NCBI GenBank assembly: GCA_020310875.1
Contig: CM035430.1
Coordinates: 101,314,931 to 101,378,930, forward strand
Reading direction: 5' to 3'
Source: Ceratopteris richardii
Taxonomy: Eukaryota > Streptophyta > Polypodiopsida > Polypodiales > Pteridaceae
DNA: 64,000 nt
Positions 1 to 11,490 of this stretch are shown one piece after another. Both the position numbers and the translations under genes were made by a program. Below the pieces are notes generated by a model that worked only from the letters and a program-made list of their open reading frames with translations, ran no database searches and was not told the DNA's origin. How positions within the stretch are numbered: the stretch's first letter is position 1; each line of letters begins with the position of its first letter.

Positions 1-12
1 TCTAAGCATATC

Positions 13-1290
13 CTAAGTAAGAGGTTCCTGATATAGCTTGACTCTACAACCACTAATGTAATTAGGCATTATGTCTCCTTCTAGGGTGGTTAATTGTACT
101 ACTCCACTTGTCGAGAGTCTGTTAATGATCATAGGTCCATAACCTCGCTTTTCTAATTTCCGTGCGTGTTGTTTTAGCGTATATACTAGGACTAAATCTC
201 CTTCTTTTAAGCCTTTATCTTTCACATGTGCATCGAAATAGGCTTTCTGTCGTTTCTTCACTGCATATATACCTGCTGCTGCTTTTAGTCTTGTTTCCCC
301 TAATCGTTCCAAGTCCATTATTCTTGATGATAAATCATGGCCGGTCCACTAATGTTCTTGTGCAACCTTAAGGGTCGATATCAAGAAGTCCAAAGGAAGC
401 ACAGCATTCTGGCCAAAAACCATCTGAAAGGGAACTGCATTGAGTACGGTCTTGTAGGCCACTCGATATGCCCAAACAGTGTGGTGTAACTATTTATCCT
501 AATCTGAATGTTTGTTGTTCACAAGTTTCGTCAGTACGTTACAAAGGATCTTGTTAGTGCTTTCGGCTTGACCATTGGCCTGAGGATGATATGGTGTGGA
601 TTTCTTGTGAATCACCATAAAATCTTGTAACAAATATTCAATGACTTGGTTTAGAAAGTGAGTTCCTCAATCGCTCACTAACTCTATAGGCAGTCCATAT
701 CTTGTAAAGACATTTTCAAATAAGAATTTTGCAGTCGTGTATGCATCATTCTTTTTTGTGGCCTTAGCCTCTACCCATTTGGTAAGATAATCCGTGGCAA
801 CTATGATGTATTCGGCATGAGTAACTTTTGTAGGGGGGTTAATGGGTCCTACAAAGTCTATACCCCACTTAGAAAATGCACATCCTCCCATCATGGGTTT
901 CAATGGCATTTCATCTCTGCGAGTAGGAAATTGAGTTCTCTAGCACACATCACATCTCTTAACATCGGTGTGTGCATCCATGTGAAGAGTGGGCCACCAT
1001 AATCCTGCAAAGAGGATGGCTTTGATGATCCTATCGGGGCCAAAATGACCTCTTGCAACACCTTGGTGTGCAGTCTCTAGCACACTCAAATAATCGCTTT
1101 CATGAACACATTGTCTTAAGAATCCATCTTGTCCTCTTTGTATAGATTGTCGCCAATAAGTGAATGGTCTTGAGCTTTCCTACTCTAGATTGCATTGTCG
1201 TGCTAAAGTCATCCCTTGAGCGAATGTTTTCATCCTCAAGTACATCACTAATGGTTCACTCCATTCTGGTGTGAGAGACACATGATATAA
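13..1290 (-). pseudogene. Gypsy B1 integrase (second zinc module, core, C-terminal part)
   Basis: The zinc module has a CDVC pair at about 942-958. The next codon is TAG, where B2 reads CAG and continues. The catalytic core contains GIDFVGP (first Asp), then a TGA at 667-669 in the motif around the second Asp. B2 has CGA at 41337-41339, so the stop is a C-to-T change. The C-terminal part (13-318) reads through KAAAGIYAVKKRQKAYFDAH to the ending YQEPLT and is highly similar to 40683-41132 in B2. This is DNA-strand-transfer integrase of a gypsy polyprotein. It cannot be made as one chain. Confidence 0.85.
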
Positions 1291-1299
1291 TGTAGCATG

Positions 1300-2313
1300 T
1301 TCTACTGGTGGTCTTTCACAACAAACAGGGAGTTCCTTACACAGCTTGTAGACATTTACTTCCATCAAAGGCCAATATACTCCTAGTCTATGCAGAATCT
1401 GCAACGTACGATGTTTTGAATGATGTTGCTTTAATGCACCTACGATTGCTAATTGCAACCAATTCGCATGTTGTGATTCATCTACACAACAAGCAAGAAT
1501 CTTTTGATTATCCTGTTTATATATACTTCTTGCTATTATGTGATATCTTTGTGATTTTGTAATCTCTCCTTCCTTGATCCTAATCCTAGGATTCTTGGGT
1601 CCATATGTGAGAATAGGGACTATAGGCTTAGCCCATTCTAGTACTATCTCCAGGTTAAAAAGATATGCATCTGGTAATTCATCCACTATTCCTTGAGGAG
1701 CTTCTCCTGTGGTTAATATTGAGAGGTGGTCAGCTCTGAGGTGCATCTTTCCCTTCCTGACTGCTACTTCAAAGTCGTACTCCATGAGTAATAAAAACCA
1801 ACGTATCAGTTGTCCTGTGTTATAAGGCTTATTGACTAAGTACAATAACGCTTGATGATCCATGAAGAATTTGAACTTGTTTGCCAACAAATAATGCCTG
1901 AATTTCTTCACTACGTAGATCATTCCTAATCCCTCTCATTTTGTAGTGGTATAATTTCTCTCTGCTGCATTCAATTGTCTGCTTACGTAAGCTCCGGGGA
2001 GATCTATATTACCTTCATTTGTGGGTTGTGCTAACACACATCCTATGGCATAGTTGGATGCATCCACATGTACATGGAATGGCTTACTCCAGTTTGGGGT
2101 TCTTAATATTGGTGCTGAGCACAAACGTCGTTTAAGTTCATTGAATGAATTCTCACACTCATCTGTCCATTCAAACTTGGTCAAAAGAGAGTACAATGGC
2201 TTGGCTATGATTGCATACATGTGTATGAATCGTCTGTAATAACCACAATGACCCATAAATGCATGTATCTCTTTTATGTTATTTGGTCTAGGTAGATCGG
2301 CAATTACTTTCAC
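1300..2313 (-). pseudogene. Gypsy B1 RT tail, RNase H and first zinc-binding module
   Basis: The frame opens in the RT tail (FMGHCGYYRRFI at the high-coordinate end). RNase H follows with VDASNYAIGCVL, FFMDHQALLYLV (catalytic TDH changed to MDH) and RADHLSIL. A TGA at 1936-1938 interrupts it; B2 has CGA there (42606-42608). Beyond RNase H a linker with EWAKPI leads to a first integrase-type module: a histidine pair around KQHHSKH, YWPLM and PVCC at about 1315-1330. A second module of the same kind follows at 940-1270. In this copy the first zinc ligand His is Ile and the first Cys of the CPVC-like pair is Leu. Confidence 0.8.
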
Positions 2314-2370
2314 CTTTTCTTTTTTTACTCCACTTTCTCTTGATTCTTTCTCTTGAATCCTTCCAAGATT

Positions 2371-4433
2371 TTATCTTTGGTTACTAGAATCTCCAACTTC
2401 ACTAGTTTCAGCTATTTTCTCAGGATTAAGCTGTTGATTTTGTAAGAGCATCTGGGCTCTTGTTATAGCTTGGATAGGCATGTATGTAGGGTTGGGTTCA
2501 TCTACATTGTGTACAATACCTATCACATTGATCGGTGTCACTTTTGAAGCGTTAGCAGGGTTCTTGGGACAATCTTTTATGACATGCTCTTTACCATAGT
2601 CGGCACAAAAACCTTGTATGTTATAGTATTGTGATTGTCCTGGTATTGGAGGATGTGGACAATCCTTTATGAAATAATCACCTTGCACCTAAATCATGGT
2701 CATCTAGGGCCCTGTGGTCTTTGTTGTCTTAATTGGGGCTTGCGATTAGGGTTGGCATACATCACATTAGCATAGTTGGGCTCCCAATCGGGTTCCAGTG
2801 GTGGACTATTGTATTGATATGTTTCCACATGTTCTAGTGACTGTGTAACATGCGGGTGGACTATCTACATGAGTAGAGTCAAAACTGTTGGAATTATGGT
2901 CACTTTCTGTGATCAGGGGTGAAGAAGGCACTAAAGCCCTATTGAGATTCTCTTTTGCATCGGCGTATTTGATTGAGATGACATTAGCTGGTGGGGGTGG
3001 CTGCTGAGCTAAAACAGGTTGAGGTCTCTGTTGAGCCTGATAAGGATAGTTCTGAGGAGGCCTATAGTAATGAGGCTGAGCATTGTACTGACCTTGATAC
3101 CTATCTGGTTGTGGGTATGCTTGCAGGTAGTTCTGTCGTACTACTTGTTTGTTGTAAGGGCAGTCCTGAGCTATGTGATTCGTGTATCTTCTCTCAATTG
3201 TACAGTATTGGCCACTAGGGTTTGCTTACGGTTGTGTTGTATTGGGACACACATTCTCCATATGATCACCACCACAAGTGTAACAATGCTTGTTTGTTGT
3301 TAACCTAGGCATCTGTTTACTAAAAACTCCTAGTTTCACGGCCACTTTTTTTGCTAGGTCTTCTATCGAGCTAGAAAGTTTTGAGGATGCTAGAGATGAA
3401 CAATCTGAGTCCTTATAGACTTTTGGGAGTTCCAACTCATCTCCAAGGTTGTCCTCAATATGTATACAAATTCTTACACATTGCTCTCGTGTTCTGGGTT
3501 CCTTCAAGTACACATAGGAGCGTAGTTTAGAGCTCAAGAGGTCGTCTAAAAACAATGACACTTGCTTGGCCTGTGAGGGTAAGTCTTGCATCGGGCATCT
3601 CTCCACATATTGCCTAAATCTATGTCCTGCAAGTCTGTCTATTTCTTGAGGGGTCTGTTTGAAACTATGAATCAAAGAAGACGTATCATGCCTGATTCCA
3701 CTGTTAGAGAATTCAGTGAATGACTCTAACAAGTGATGGATATCCCTAAATTGTCTTTGTTGCAATGGTTGGAACCAAGTTAAAGCCGTATTCTTTAACG
3801 TTAGTCCAAATGCATTATATTGCGTAAACATGTCTTCTACTTGCTCTGCTCGGAGCACTTGCTTAAATTCCGCAACATGATCATAGGAATCTCCTCTCCC
3901 ATCGAAGTAATTTTTCATTGACTTTACCAATTGAGTGGGTCCTAATAACCTTGGATGTTCATGTGGTCTAGGTAGAGGAAAGGCATTTCTACCACGTGGT
4001 ATTCTAGGTTCTCTTTGTCTTTCCACTCTATTGGTGTCCATGGTGGTTCTATCTCTCCCTATGGGATGAGTGAAACTTACTTCTGGTCGCTCTTTGTTCT
4101 TTCTCTTTGAGTGCCATGGGTTGAGGATGTTCTAGCACCCTGATGGCTCATGTTTACATTTGCTCGAGATGGAGGGAAGACTAACTTGCCTGTCCATGTG
4201 TAGCTATTTCTTGCTTGGTCTGGTACCACAAATATTCATTCTGAAGTATCATCCAGGTATACAACCTTTCCAAGAGTATCCGGGTCCTTAAATTCATAGA
4301 TCATGATGGAGCCTACCTCACTAGGTTGTTCCATTTTGTATCTCCAAAATGCTCCGTTAGTTTCCTTATTCAAGAACAATTCTATGCTTCTATTATCCTG
4401 AGGGATCCACTCTGGAATTATTACTCTTGTCAA
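2371..4433 (-). pseudogene. Gypsy B1 gag remains (capsid and zinc knuckles)
   Basis: This is gag of the gypsy polyprotein. The capsid-like segment in 3226-4041 includes GRGDSYDHVAEFKQ and TALTWFQPLQQRQF, typical of the Retrotrans_gag family. The knuckle CYTCGGDHMENVC (C-x2-C-x3-H-x4-C) follows, and then further knuckles at 2560-2690. One of these reads FCADYGKEHVIKDC: its second Cys is Tyr, whereas the B2 copy has FCANCGKEH, so a G-to-A change broke it. The piece at 4236-4433 retains about 70 bases (NGAFWRYKMEQPSEVG and neighbours) that B2 has lost. The frame ends without its start because of the deletion at 4548. Confidence 0.8.
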
Positions 4434-4548
4434 TACATATTTCCCTCTAGGTGTCCTCGGTTCTTCTCCTAATGGTTCTTTTCCTTGAGTTCTCGCTTCT
4501 GTATCTGGCTGAACTACACCAAACTCATTGGTATGATTTGGTTGAGTA

Positions 4549-4843
4549 ATTGTTGGATGCTTGATTTACTTATGTGTTACTCGACAAGATATTCAGTTTG
4601 TTGTCTCACAAATGAGCAGGTTTATGCATTGCCTAGCTGTCAAGCATTGGTAGGTGGTTAAGTGCACCTTTCGCTACTTGGGTGGTACTCGGCTACTTGG
4701 ATTGTTTTATCCCTAGGGGGGATCACTACTGCCAAATTTGCATGCTTTTTCTGACAATGACTGGGCTGGTTGCTGTGACACGTGTGTCCACTAGTGGCTT
4801 TTGCTTCATGCTTGGTAGCTCATGTATATCTTGGTTGAGCAAG
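4549..4843 (+). mobile_element. Copia (left-duplication copy) fragment 1, RT end to RNase H start
   Basis: Plus-strand copia sequence of the same family as copia-1 and copia-3. It begins abruptly in the conserved stretch before RNase H (equivalent to 54238 in the right copy) and ends at ttggttgagcaag, where copia-1 inserted. The copy continues at 10003. It has stops such as GGT to TAG-type changes in the RNase H approach and cannot code. The abrupt start at 4549 marks a deletion joining gypsy B1 to copia. Confidence 0.85.
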
Positions 4844-5073
4844 TGTTGGAGTTAGACGTCTGTGCAAGCATGCGAACAGCACAAGGAAGAGGAAGAAGCT
4901 TGGAGCACAACACACAAGACTGAATGTATTACTAGAGAATGTACAAAGATAAGTAGCCCATTAGGGCAATAGGCGTATATACAAGCCGGGGGAAAAAAAC
5001 CTCCTAAAGAGGGAAAAAAGTGCCCCGGCGGTCCTAGAGTGTTCACACACATCACTACCTAAATATATCAACA
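4844..5073 (-). repeat. Copia-1 3' LTR
   Basis: 230 bp. On the minus strand it starts TGTTGATATATTTAGG and ends CTAACTCCAACA. A TATA-like GTATATAC lies about midway. It differs from the 5' LTR by three substitutions. Confidence 0.96.
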
Positions 5074-5086
5074 AACCCCCCCTGGG
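5074..5086 (-). other. Copia-1 polypurine tract
   Basis: On the minus strand a run of seven G (TCCCAGGGGGGGTT) directly precedes the 3' LTR. It is the expected plus-strand priming site. The same tract precedes the 3' LTRs at 24338 and 38633 in a slightly shorter form. Confidence 0.85.
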
Positions 5087-5147
5087 AGTGATGCGGTGAA
5101 CAAGGAGCTGGCACTCATGTATAAGGAAGTGCCGAGCTATGTGGAAA

Positions 5148-6699
5148 TCACTCCACAAAAGGAAGTAAGCCCAAAGCTTTGCGGAAAGCTTCAAACTTCT
5201 CCCTAGGCAGAGCCTTTGTGAAAAGGTCTGCAATGTTCTCCTGCGTGGGCACATATGCCAAGCTGATCTCCCCAGCAGAGAACCTCTCCCTGACATAGTG
5301 ATAATGCACCTCAATGTGCTTAGTGCGAGCATGGAACACAGGGTTCCTCGCAACTGCAAATGCGCTCTGACTGTCAGTGAAGATGGTGGTGGCAGAAGAC
5401 TGGCCAACACCCAAATCAGCCATAAGGCGTCTGAGCCACACACACTCAACAGTCGCTGTGAAAGCTCCCCTATACTCAGCCTCACAACTGGAAGTGGCCA
5501 CAGTAGGCTGCTTCTTGCTCAACCAAGATATACATGAGCTACCAAGCATGAAGCAAAAACCAATGGTGGACACACGAGTGTCATACCAACCAGCCCAATC
5601 TGAGTCAGAAAAAGCATGCAAATCTGGCGGTAGTGATCCCCCCTTGGGATAAAACAACCCAAGTAGCCGAGTACCACTCAAGTAGCGAAAGATGCGCTTA
5701 ACCGCTTTCTAATGCGTGACTCCTGGGCAATGCATAAACCTGCTCATCTGTGAGACAGCAAACTGAATATCTGGCCGAGTAATGCATAAGTAAATCAAGC
5801 ATCCAACAGCCTGCTGATAGAGAACAGCATCAAATGCATCTCCAGCATCATGAAGACTCAATCGTAAAGCTGTCTCCATAGGAGTGGCAATAGGCTTACA
5901 GTCTTCAAGGCCAAAACGCTGCAATAATGTGTCAATATATTTCGTTTGACACAAAGCCATTCCACCATCAACTTGCATAAACTGAATGCCCAAATAGTGA
6001 TGCAAATGCCCCAAATCAGACATCTCAAATGAGGCATGCAAATCAGCCTTGAAATCAGCAATATGCTTCTCAAGAGGACCAGTGAGCAGCATGTGGTCTA
6101 CATAGACAACAATGATCAAAAGCACATCATTAGCATGCTTAACATATAAGGTGCTTTCAGTTGGATTGTTCTCAAAACCATGTGCAATCAGATAGGCATG
6201 TATTTTTTCATACCAAGCACGTGGTGCTTGCTTTAAACCATATAACGCCTTCTTTAACCTGCACACCTGGTTTTCATGCCCTTTCTGCACAAAGCCACGG
6301 GGCTGAAAAACATACACTTCTTCATGCAAGTCACCATTCAAAAATGTTGTTTTAATGTCCAACTGATGTACATTCCAACCATGATGGGCTGCAAGTGCAC
6401 AAATGCTCCGAACAGTAGTCATACGGCATGTAGGTGCAAAGGTCTCATCAAAATCAATGCCTCTTTCCTGCGCATAACCCTTTCAACAAGCCTAGCCTTA
6501 TACCTGTCAACTGTACCATCAGGTTTACGCTTCAGCTTGTATACCCACTTAGTGCCAATGGCCTTCTTGCCAGGAGGCAAGTCACATAAAGACCATGTAC
6601 CATTCTTCATTATAGCATCATATTCAGATTGCATAGCAGCCATCCAATTTTCTGAATTTTGTGCTTCATCAAAAGAAACAGGCTCATTCTCATCACAGA
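5148..6699 (-). pseudogene. Copia-1 reverse transcriptase and RNase H
   Basis: RT begins near KNGTWSLCDLPPGKKAIG and continues through KARLV. A single missing base near 6483 shifts the frame; the equivalent copia-3 sequence has the extra base. The palm motif reads YVDHMLLTG: the second catalytic Asp of YVDD is His (about 6090-6110). After FMHCPG a TAG at 5709-5711 replaces a Trp codon present in copia-3. RNase H follows from 5681 with DSDWAGW, SSCEAEYRG, DSQSAFAVARN and HIEVHYHYVRE, ending at 5148 with LLPFVE. RNase H itself looks intact, but the chain as a whole cannot be made and the RT is predicted inactive. Confidence 0.92.
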
Positions 6700-8460
6700 G
6701 ACTAGATGCAGCCATAGCATAGCAATCTGATGCAAAGGAGGTACTATGAGAGCCTGAACGAGTACGATATGACAAAGGTGCATCTAATTTGCTGTCACGC
6801 AAAGTCTGCACCAGCCATTTTGGCATAGTTTTTGCCTGTTCAATATCAGCTCTCTCATCAACAAGTGCATCATGTAAATCTGCATCAGAAATGGCATGAT
6901 CTGCATCATCATATGAAACCTGCAAAGGCTGAGAAGTTGCCTCATTAGGACCAGCGCTAGCCTGTCCACCTGTAAAAAGAGGCATCAAAGTATCATACAT
7001 GTCTTTGGAGCTAACAGATGTCTCCTTAGTACATGAAAGCAATGGTTGAATAGCATCTTCCACAAAGACAACATCACGGCTAACCAGAATGCGTTTAGTC
7101 TGTGGATGATACAGACAATAGCCTTTACTTTCAGAACTGTACCCAACAAAAATACATTTTACTGCCTTATCATCCAATTTTCTGCAATGTTGTTCAGGCA
7201 CTAATGCATATGCCAAACAACCAAAAACACGCAGATGAGCAACAGATGGCTTGCGGTCATGCCAAGCCTCATATGGAGTGATAGACTGCAACGCTTTCGT
7301 GGGACACCTATTCAGTACATATGCTGCACACATGACAGCCTCAAGCCAGAAACTATGTGGTAAAGCCTGACTTTTGACCATGCACCTCGCCATCTCCATG
7401 AGTGACCTGTTCTTTCGTTCAGCAACTCCATTCTGTTGAGGTGTATACGGCACTGTACACTGGTGTTTTATCCCACATTCAGCCAGAAATGCATTAAAAT
7501 CTGAAGACATATATTCCCCCCCTCGATCAGAACGGAGGGTGCCCATTTTACATGCTGACAGATTTTCAGCCAAAACCAAAAACTGTTTGAAGCACATGAA
7601 CACTTCGGACTTTGCTTTGAGTGGATATACCCATGCATGCCTGGAAAAATCATCAATGAAAGTCACGAAGTAAAGGTAATTTCCAAAAGAGGGTGTCTGC
7701 ATAGGACCACAGACATCACTATGTACAAGCTGCAATTTCTGCATAGCCCGAACTGAACCATCTTTTGGAAAGGAAGAACGCTGCATTTTGCCCAAAATAC
7801 AGCCTTCACAAACATGTTTTCCAGATGCCTCAAGTTTGGGCAAAGAGGACACCATTTCAGATTTCTACAGGCGTAACAAACTAGCAAAATTCAGATGACC
7901 AAAGCGTGCATGCCAAAGCTTTGCATCTGACATAGCCTGAGACTCATGAACTGCACATGCCGAATCATTCACAGATTTTTCATAGTCTATGAGCTTATAC
8001 AGCCCACGACATAAAATGCCAGAAGCAATAATCACATCGCCATTTGAGAGATCATGGACTGTAAACCTGTCATCAACGAATTTCACAACCAAGCCAATCT
8101 TGGCTAATGCAGAAACTGATAACAGGTTCTTTTTGATCCCTGGCACAAATAAAGCATCTGACAAAGTGAAAGAACTACCATCAGCAGTAGTCAGAATGAT
8201 CTTACCAACTCCCATAACAGGATAAGAGGAGTTATTGGCGCATGTGACAGTATTCCCTGTAGGGGCAGGCTCGAGTGAAGAGAAGAAACTGCGCTGCGAG
8301 GTAATATGTTTGGTTGCCCCACTGTCAAAGTACCAAACATCTGAGTCTACTGCAGACATGCACTGATCATGAGAAGATGGGTCAAAACTGCAAACAGTAG
8401 TAAACGCCCATTCTTCTTCCTGCACAAGATTTGCAGACTCTGTTTTTGGTGTAGAGGCCT
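6700..8460 (-). pseudogene. Copia-1 protease and integrase
   Basis: The protease motif WYFDSGATKHITS lies near 8308-8337, followed by the usual flap and hydrophobic segments. The pre-integrase zinc module includes LWHARFGHLNF and HVCEGCILGKM. Between them a TAG at 7865-7867 replaces the CAG seen in related copies. The integrase core shows DVCGPM (first Asp), RSDRGGEY (second Asp) and PQQNGVAERKNRS (Glu), the D,D-35-E set of copia elements. The linker to RT is acidic and less conserved. All catalytic residues of protease and integrase remain, so damage here is limited to the stop codon. Confidence 0.92.
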
Positions 8461-9412
8461 CTGCAACAACCATTCCAGCCTCTTTCTTCTTTGCCTCTTT
8501 AGCAGCCAGTTTTGGACAGTTCTTTATAATATGATCATTTCCTTTACCGTACTTGCAGAACAATTTCTGCTTTTCTGATTTCTTCTCATCTTTATCCTGG
8601 TTCTTCGATTGTGCAGCATTTGCAGATTTCTGCTTACTAGTAGAAGAGCTCCATTTTCCTTTGCCCTTCTGACTAGCCAGGAAAGCTTGATCTGCAACAC
8701 GCATAATGGACCTGTTCTGCCTGGACTGATCTTCCTGCAACAGAACAGAGACTAATTCCTCAAATGACAAGGCATTCGGATTGCCTTTCATCATCAATCG
8801 AAGAGTAGAGGCAAAACTCTGATATGAATCAGGAAGGCCATTCAGAACGGTCTGCACAAGTGAGCTATCTGGTATAACCTCATCAGCAGAAATCAATTGT
8901 TCCTTCAGGTCTTTGATCTTTGTAAGAAAACTGTCCATCGAACCACCTTCATTCATGTGCTCACTCTCCAACTGTTTTCGGAGGTAAGCAACACGAGCCT
9001 CATTCCTAGCCTGGTACAAAGTGGTAAGTGTATCCCAAGCATCCTTTGTTGTTCTGCAAGAGCGAATGTGAGGAATAATGGCACGTTTGACAGACAAAGC
9101 TATCAATGCATGTGCCTGGGCATCTCTGCCATCCCAATGAATCTGCTATGCAGTAGGTGCAACAGAAACAGCAGCACGAACAGGAATCTGCGGAATATCA
9201 TCTTCGACACCATCTTCATCAGCTCCAACACCTGTATTTGCAGTACCTGTCGTTACAGGTGTAACAGGACGTCTTTCAACACCCTGCACAATGTTCCACA
9301 ATCCTTTTGCAACCAGTACATGTCGCATCATATAAGCCCATAATGGGTAGTTGGTACCATCCAACTTATCCTCAACAGCAAACATACGGAATACATCACT
9401 ACTTTCAGCCAT
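8461..9412 (-). pseudogene. Copia-1 gag (start codon to zinc knuckle)
   Basis: The start at 9412 (MAESSDVFRMFAVEDKL) follows a 340-base leader after the primer site and matches the start in copia-3. The N-terminal LDGTNYPLW and the region around TTLYQARNEARVAYL are typical of copia gag (UBN2/Retrotran_gag families). A TAG at 9146-9148 stops the frame after 88 codons. The related copia-3 copy has an in-frame Glu-Gln there, so one or two changes explain it. The knuckle reads FCKYGKGNDHIIKNC: the second Cys is Gly, so zinc binding is probably lost. Confidence 0.9.
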
Positions 9413-9750
9413 GGCCGGTGACTAAAATACCTTGATGCAAAAAATTGACTGTATCTCAAAAAGTTGAACAGAACTACCCAAACGAGTTCTGCTAGACCTG
9501 TAGCAGACTTCGAGACGCTTAAACTGGCGAACAGAAACTGGTATATACCTTTGGCACAGAAGGACGAAATAGCCTGCACAAGCACTGCGATAGTGCGTTC
9601 GGAGGCCGAAACGAGCTCAGATCGCGATTTCGGCACCACAAAGCGAAGCCGTTTTGATCTCAAAAACACCCTGAGTATGCTCACCAAATTTTGTGCGAAT
9701 CTGAGATTGCAAACGGAGGAGTGTCGACGGCGCCCTAGAAGAATCAACGA

Positions 9751-9766
9751 CCTGCTCTGATACCAA
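9751..9766 (-). other. Copia-1 primer binding site (initiator Met tRNA)
   Basis: On the minus strand TTGGTATCAGAGCAGG follows the 5' LTR after one or two bases. TGGTATCAGAGC is the standard complement of the 3' end of plant initiator Met tRNA. Confidence 0.95.
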
Positions 9767-9767
9767 T

Positions 9768-9997
9768 TGTTGGAGTTAGACGTCTGCGCAAGCATGCGAA
9801 CAGCACAAGGAAGAGGAAGAAGCTTGGAGCACAACACACAAGACTGAATGTATTACTAGAGAATGTACAAAGATAAGTAGCCCATTAGGGCAATAGGCGT
9901 ATATACAAGCCGGGGGAAAAAAACCTCCTAAAGAGGGAAAAAAGTGCCCCGACGATCCTAGAGTGTTCACACACATCACTACCTAAATATATCAACA
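9768..9997 (-). repeat. Copia-1 5' LTR
   Basis: 230 bp with TG...CA ends. It differs from 4844-5073 at three positions: one C/T near the U5 end and two G/A within the stretch gtgccccg(a/g)cg(a/g)tcc. Confidence 0.96.
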
Positions 9998-10002
9998 GCA
10001 AG

Positions 10003-10586
10003 AAGCAGCCTACTATGGCCACTTCCAGCTGTGAGGATGAGTATAAAGAAGCTTTCACAACGACTGTTGCATGTGTGTGGCTCAGCTCCCTTATGGCTGA
10101 TTTGGGTGTTGGTCAGTCTTCTGCCACCACCATCTTCGCTGATAGTCAGAGCATATTGGTGGTTGCGAGGAACCCTGTGTTCCATGCTCCCACTAAGCAC
10201 ATTGAGGTGCATTATCATTATGTCAGGGAGAGGTCTCTGCTGGAGAGATCAGCTTGGCATATGTGCCCACATAAGAGGACATTGCAGACCTTTTCACAAA
10301 GGCTTTGCCTAGGGAGAAGTTTGAAGCTCTCTGCAAAGCTTTGGGCTTACTTCCTTTTGTGGATATTTACGTAGTGATGTGTGTGAACACTCTAGGACCA
10401 TCGGGGCACTTTTTTCCCTCTTTAGGAGGTTATTTTCCCCTAGCTTGTATATACAGCTATTGCCCTAACAGGTTATTTATCTTTGTACATTCTAGTGGTA
10501 ATACATTCAATATTGTGTGTTGTGCTCCAAGCTTTTTCTTCTTCATTGTGTTGTTCGCGTGCTTCCAAAGATGTCTAACTCCAACA
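10003..10586 (+). mobile_element. Copia (left-duplication copy) fragment 2: RNase H and partial 3' LTR
   Basis: This resumes the copia interrupted at 4843: aagaagcagcctactatggcc continues RNase H through ATSSCEDEY, DSQS and HIEVHYHYVRERS. After the codons for LLPFVD the sequence jumps to atatttacgtagtgatg inside the LTR. The 3' untranslated stretch, polypurine tract and first LTR bases are therefore deleted. The remaining LTR (about 10363-10586) ends ctccaaca. The identical deletion occurs at 54432, so it predates the duplication. RNase H catalytic residues are visible, but frameshifts near 10235 break the frame. Confidence 0.88.
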
Positions 10587-11490
10587 TAACAGCCAACAAC
10601 TATTCTTTCTATGATACAAATAAAGGATAAAGTGAGCCAAATTGGCTTCCTTTTGCAACAACCGTATTGCCCTTTGATATGGAAAAGGACTAAGCATAGA
10701 AAACCACCTTGTAACCAAGGTCATCAAGTTGAACAATTGACATCAAACTACATGATAAGCTTGTAACTACATAGAAAACCACCTTGTAACCAAGGTCATC
10801 AAGTTGAACAATTGACATCAAGTTCTTCACATATGTCATAGATAAGCTTAACACCATGTGCATTATTGCTAATAACTATGCAAATGTATCCCATGATGAT
10901 GGCAAGGTGCATAGCAATAAGACTTCTTTCATTTCATTATCCATCTCCATTTTTTGAGCTTGTAACTGAGAGAATATAGCATTAAAATCATTTAGAGGAG
11001 TTTCAACACTATTGATGTCCTTCATGCGAAGGTGATATAATTTTCTTATCAGATACACTTTATTTGGTGTTGTTTCTTTTTCATATGTATTGCATAACTT
11101 CTTCCAAAGCTCCTCTGCACTTTCACAGTCCCATATTCTCAAGTAAACAGTATCCACAAGCTGCAATCGAATGGACCTAGCCATCTCATCCAACTCATCC
11201 AAATCATCTTCATCCATGTCAGCATTTACTGGTTTCACTGCCTCCTTTGAATCAACACATCTTGAATCTAATTCTTCCTTAGAGCATAGTTTGTGCCATC
11301 AATTTTTCAGATCTCATAATGTTCTTTGCCCTGCAATTTATAGCTCCTCATGGGAACAGTAGCACTAGACCAAGATCCACTAGATGTGCTTGAGATTTCT
11401 AATGGCATGATGATAGAAAACTGACTAGAATGAAAATGGATATATGATAGTCAAAGAACCACTAAGGCTCAAATAAGGATGACCAAGTGT
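10587..11490 (-). mobile_element. Second copia family, truncated gag/protease remains (left copy)
   Basis: On the minus strand, protease-region sequence (10600-10860) is preceded by gag (10876-11408). Near 11466-11492 a degenerate initiator Met primer site appears to be followed by tgttagattt, a plausible LTR edge. Only the 5' part of an element survives. The segment of about 0.8 kb holding gag (about 10857-11648) is absent from the right copy at 54945. A 52-base stretch is tandemly repeated here (10695-10746 and 10770-10821) but not in the right copy. Confidence 0.6.
10876..11408 (-). pseudogene. Gag of a second copia family
   Basis: The likely start is the ATG at 11408 (MPLEISSTSSGSW). It runs through KLQGKEHYEI, a TGA in place of the usual Trp, then KIDGTNYALRKN. 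A clear UBN2-type gag follows: VYLRIWDCESAEELWKKL, TYEKETTPNKVYLIRKLYHL and LNDFNAIFSQLQ. This is a different family from copia-1, whose gag begins MAESSDVFR. The frame breaks at a frameshift near 11270 and stops at 10876. No zinc knuckle is visible in the remaining part. Confidence 0.75.

Larger units (their letters stand above)
1..4548 (-). mobile_element. Gypsy B1: Tat/Athila-like LTR retrotransposon, internally deleted, no LTR in window
   Basis: On the minus strand the order is gag with zinc knuckles (4433 to 2371), then directly the end of RT, RNase H, two integrase zinc-binding modules, integrase core and integrase C-terminus (2313 to 13). Comparison with B2 shows that the gag-pol linker, protease and most of RT are deleted at about 2316. 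The gag start and 5' LTR are removed at 4548, where plus-strand copia sequence begins. It is dead: several stops and no complete RT. Assignment to the non-chromodomain plant gypsy branch rests on integrase and RNase H similarity to B2, which has a tRNA-Asp primer site. Confidence 0.85.
4844..9997 (-). mobile_element. Copia-1: complete Ty1/copia retrotransposon with both LTRs and TSD
   Basis: The element is bounded by two 230-bp LTRs (4844-5073 and 9768-9997), each with TG...CA ends. The 5-bp target duplication gcaag lies at 4839-4843 and 9998-10002. A primer site for initiator Met tRNA, a polypurine tract and one gag-pol frame in the order gag, protease, integrase, RT, RNase H are all present on the minus strand. 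The LTRs differ at only 3 of 230 positions, so insertion is recent. Yet the coding frame carries three TAG stops, one 1-base deletion, a lost zinc-knuckle Cys and an RT active-site change. It sits inside another copy of its own family. Confidence 0.97.

Noticed and set aside
5148..5681. Intact-looking RNase H frame of copia-1 as a domesticated gene
   Set aside because: It is simply the undamaged 3' end of the polyprotein with no independent start or promoter. Low age explains its integrity.
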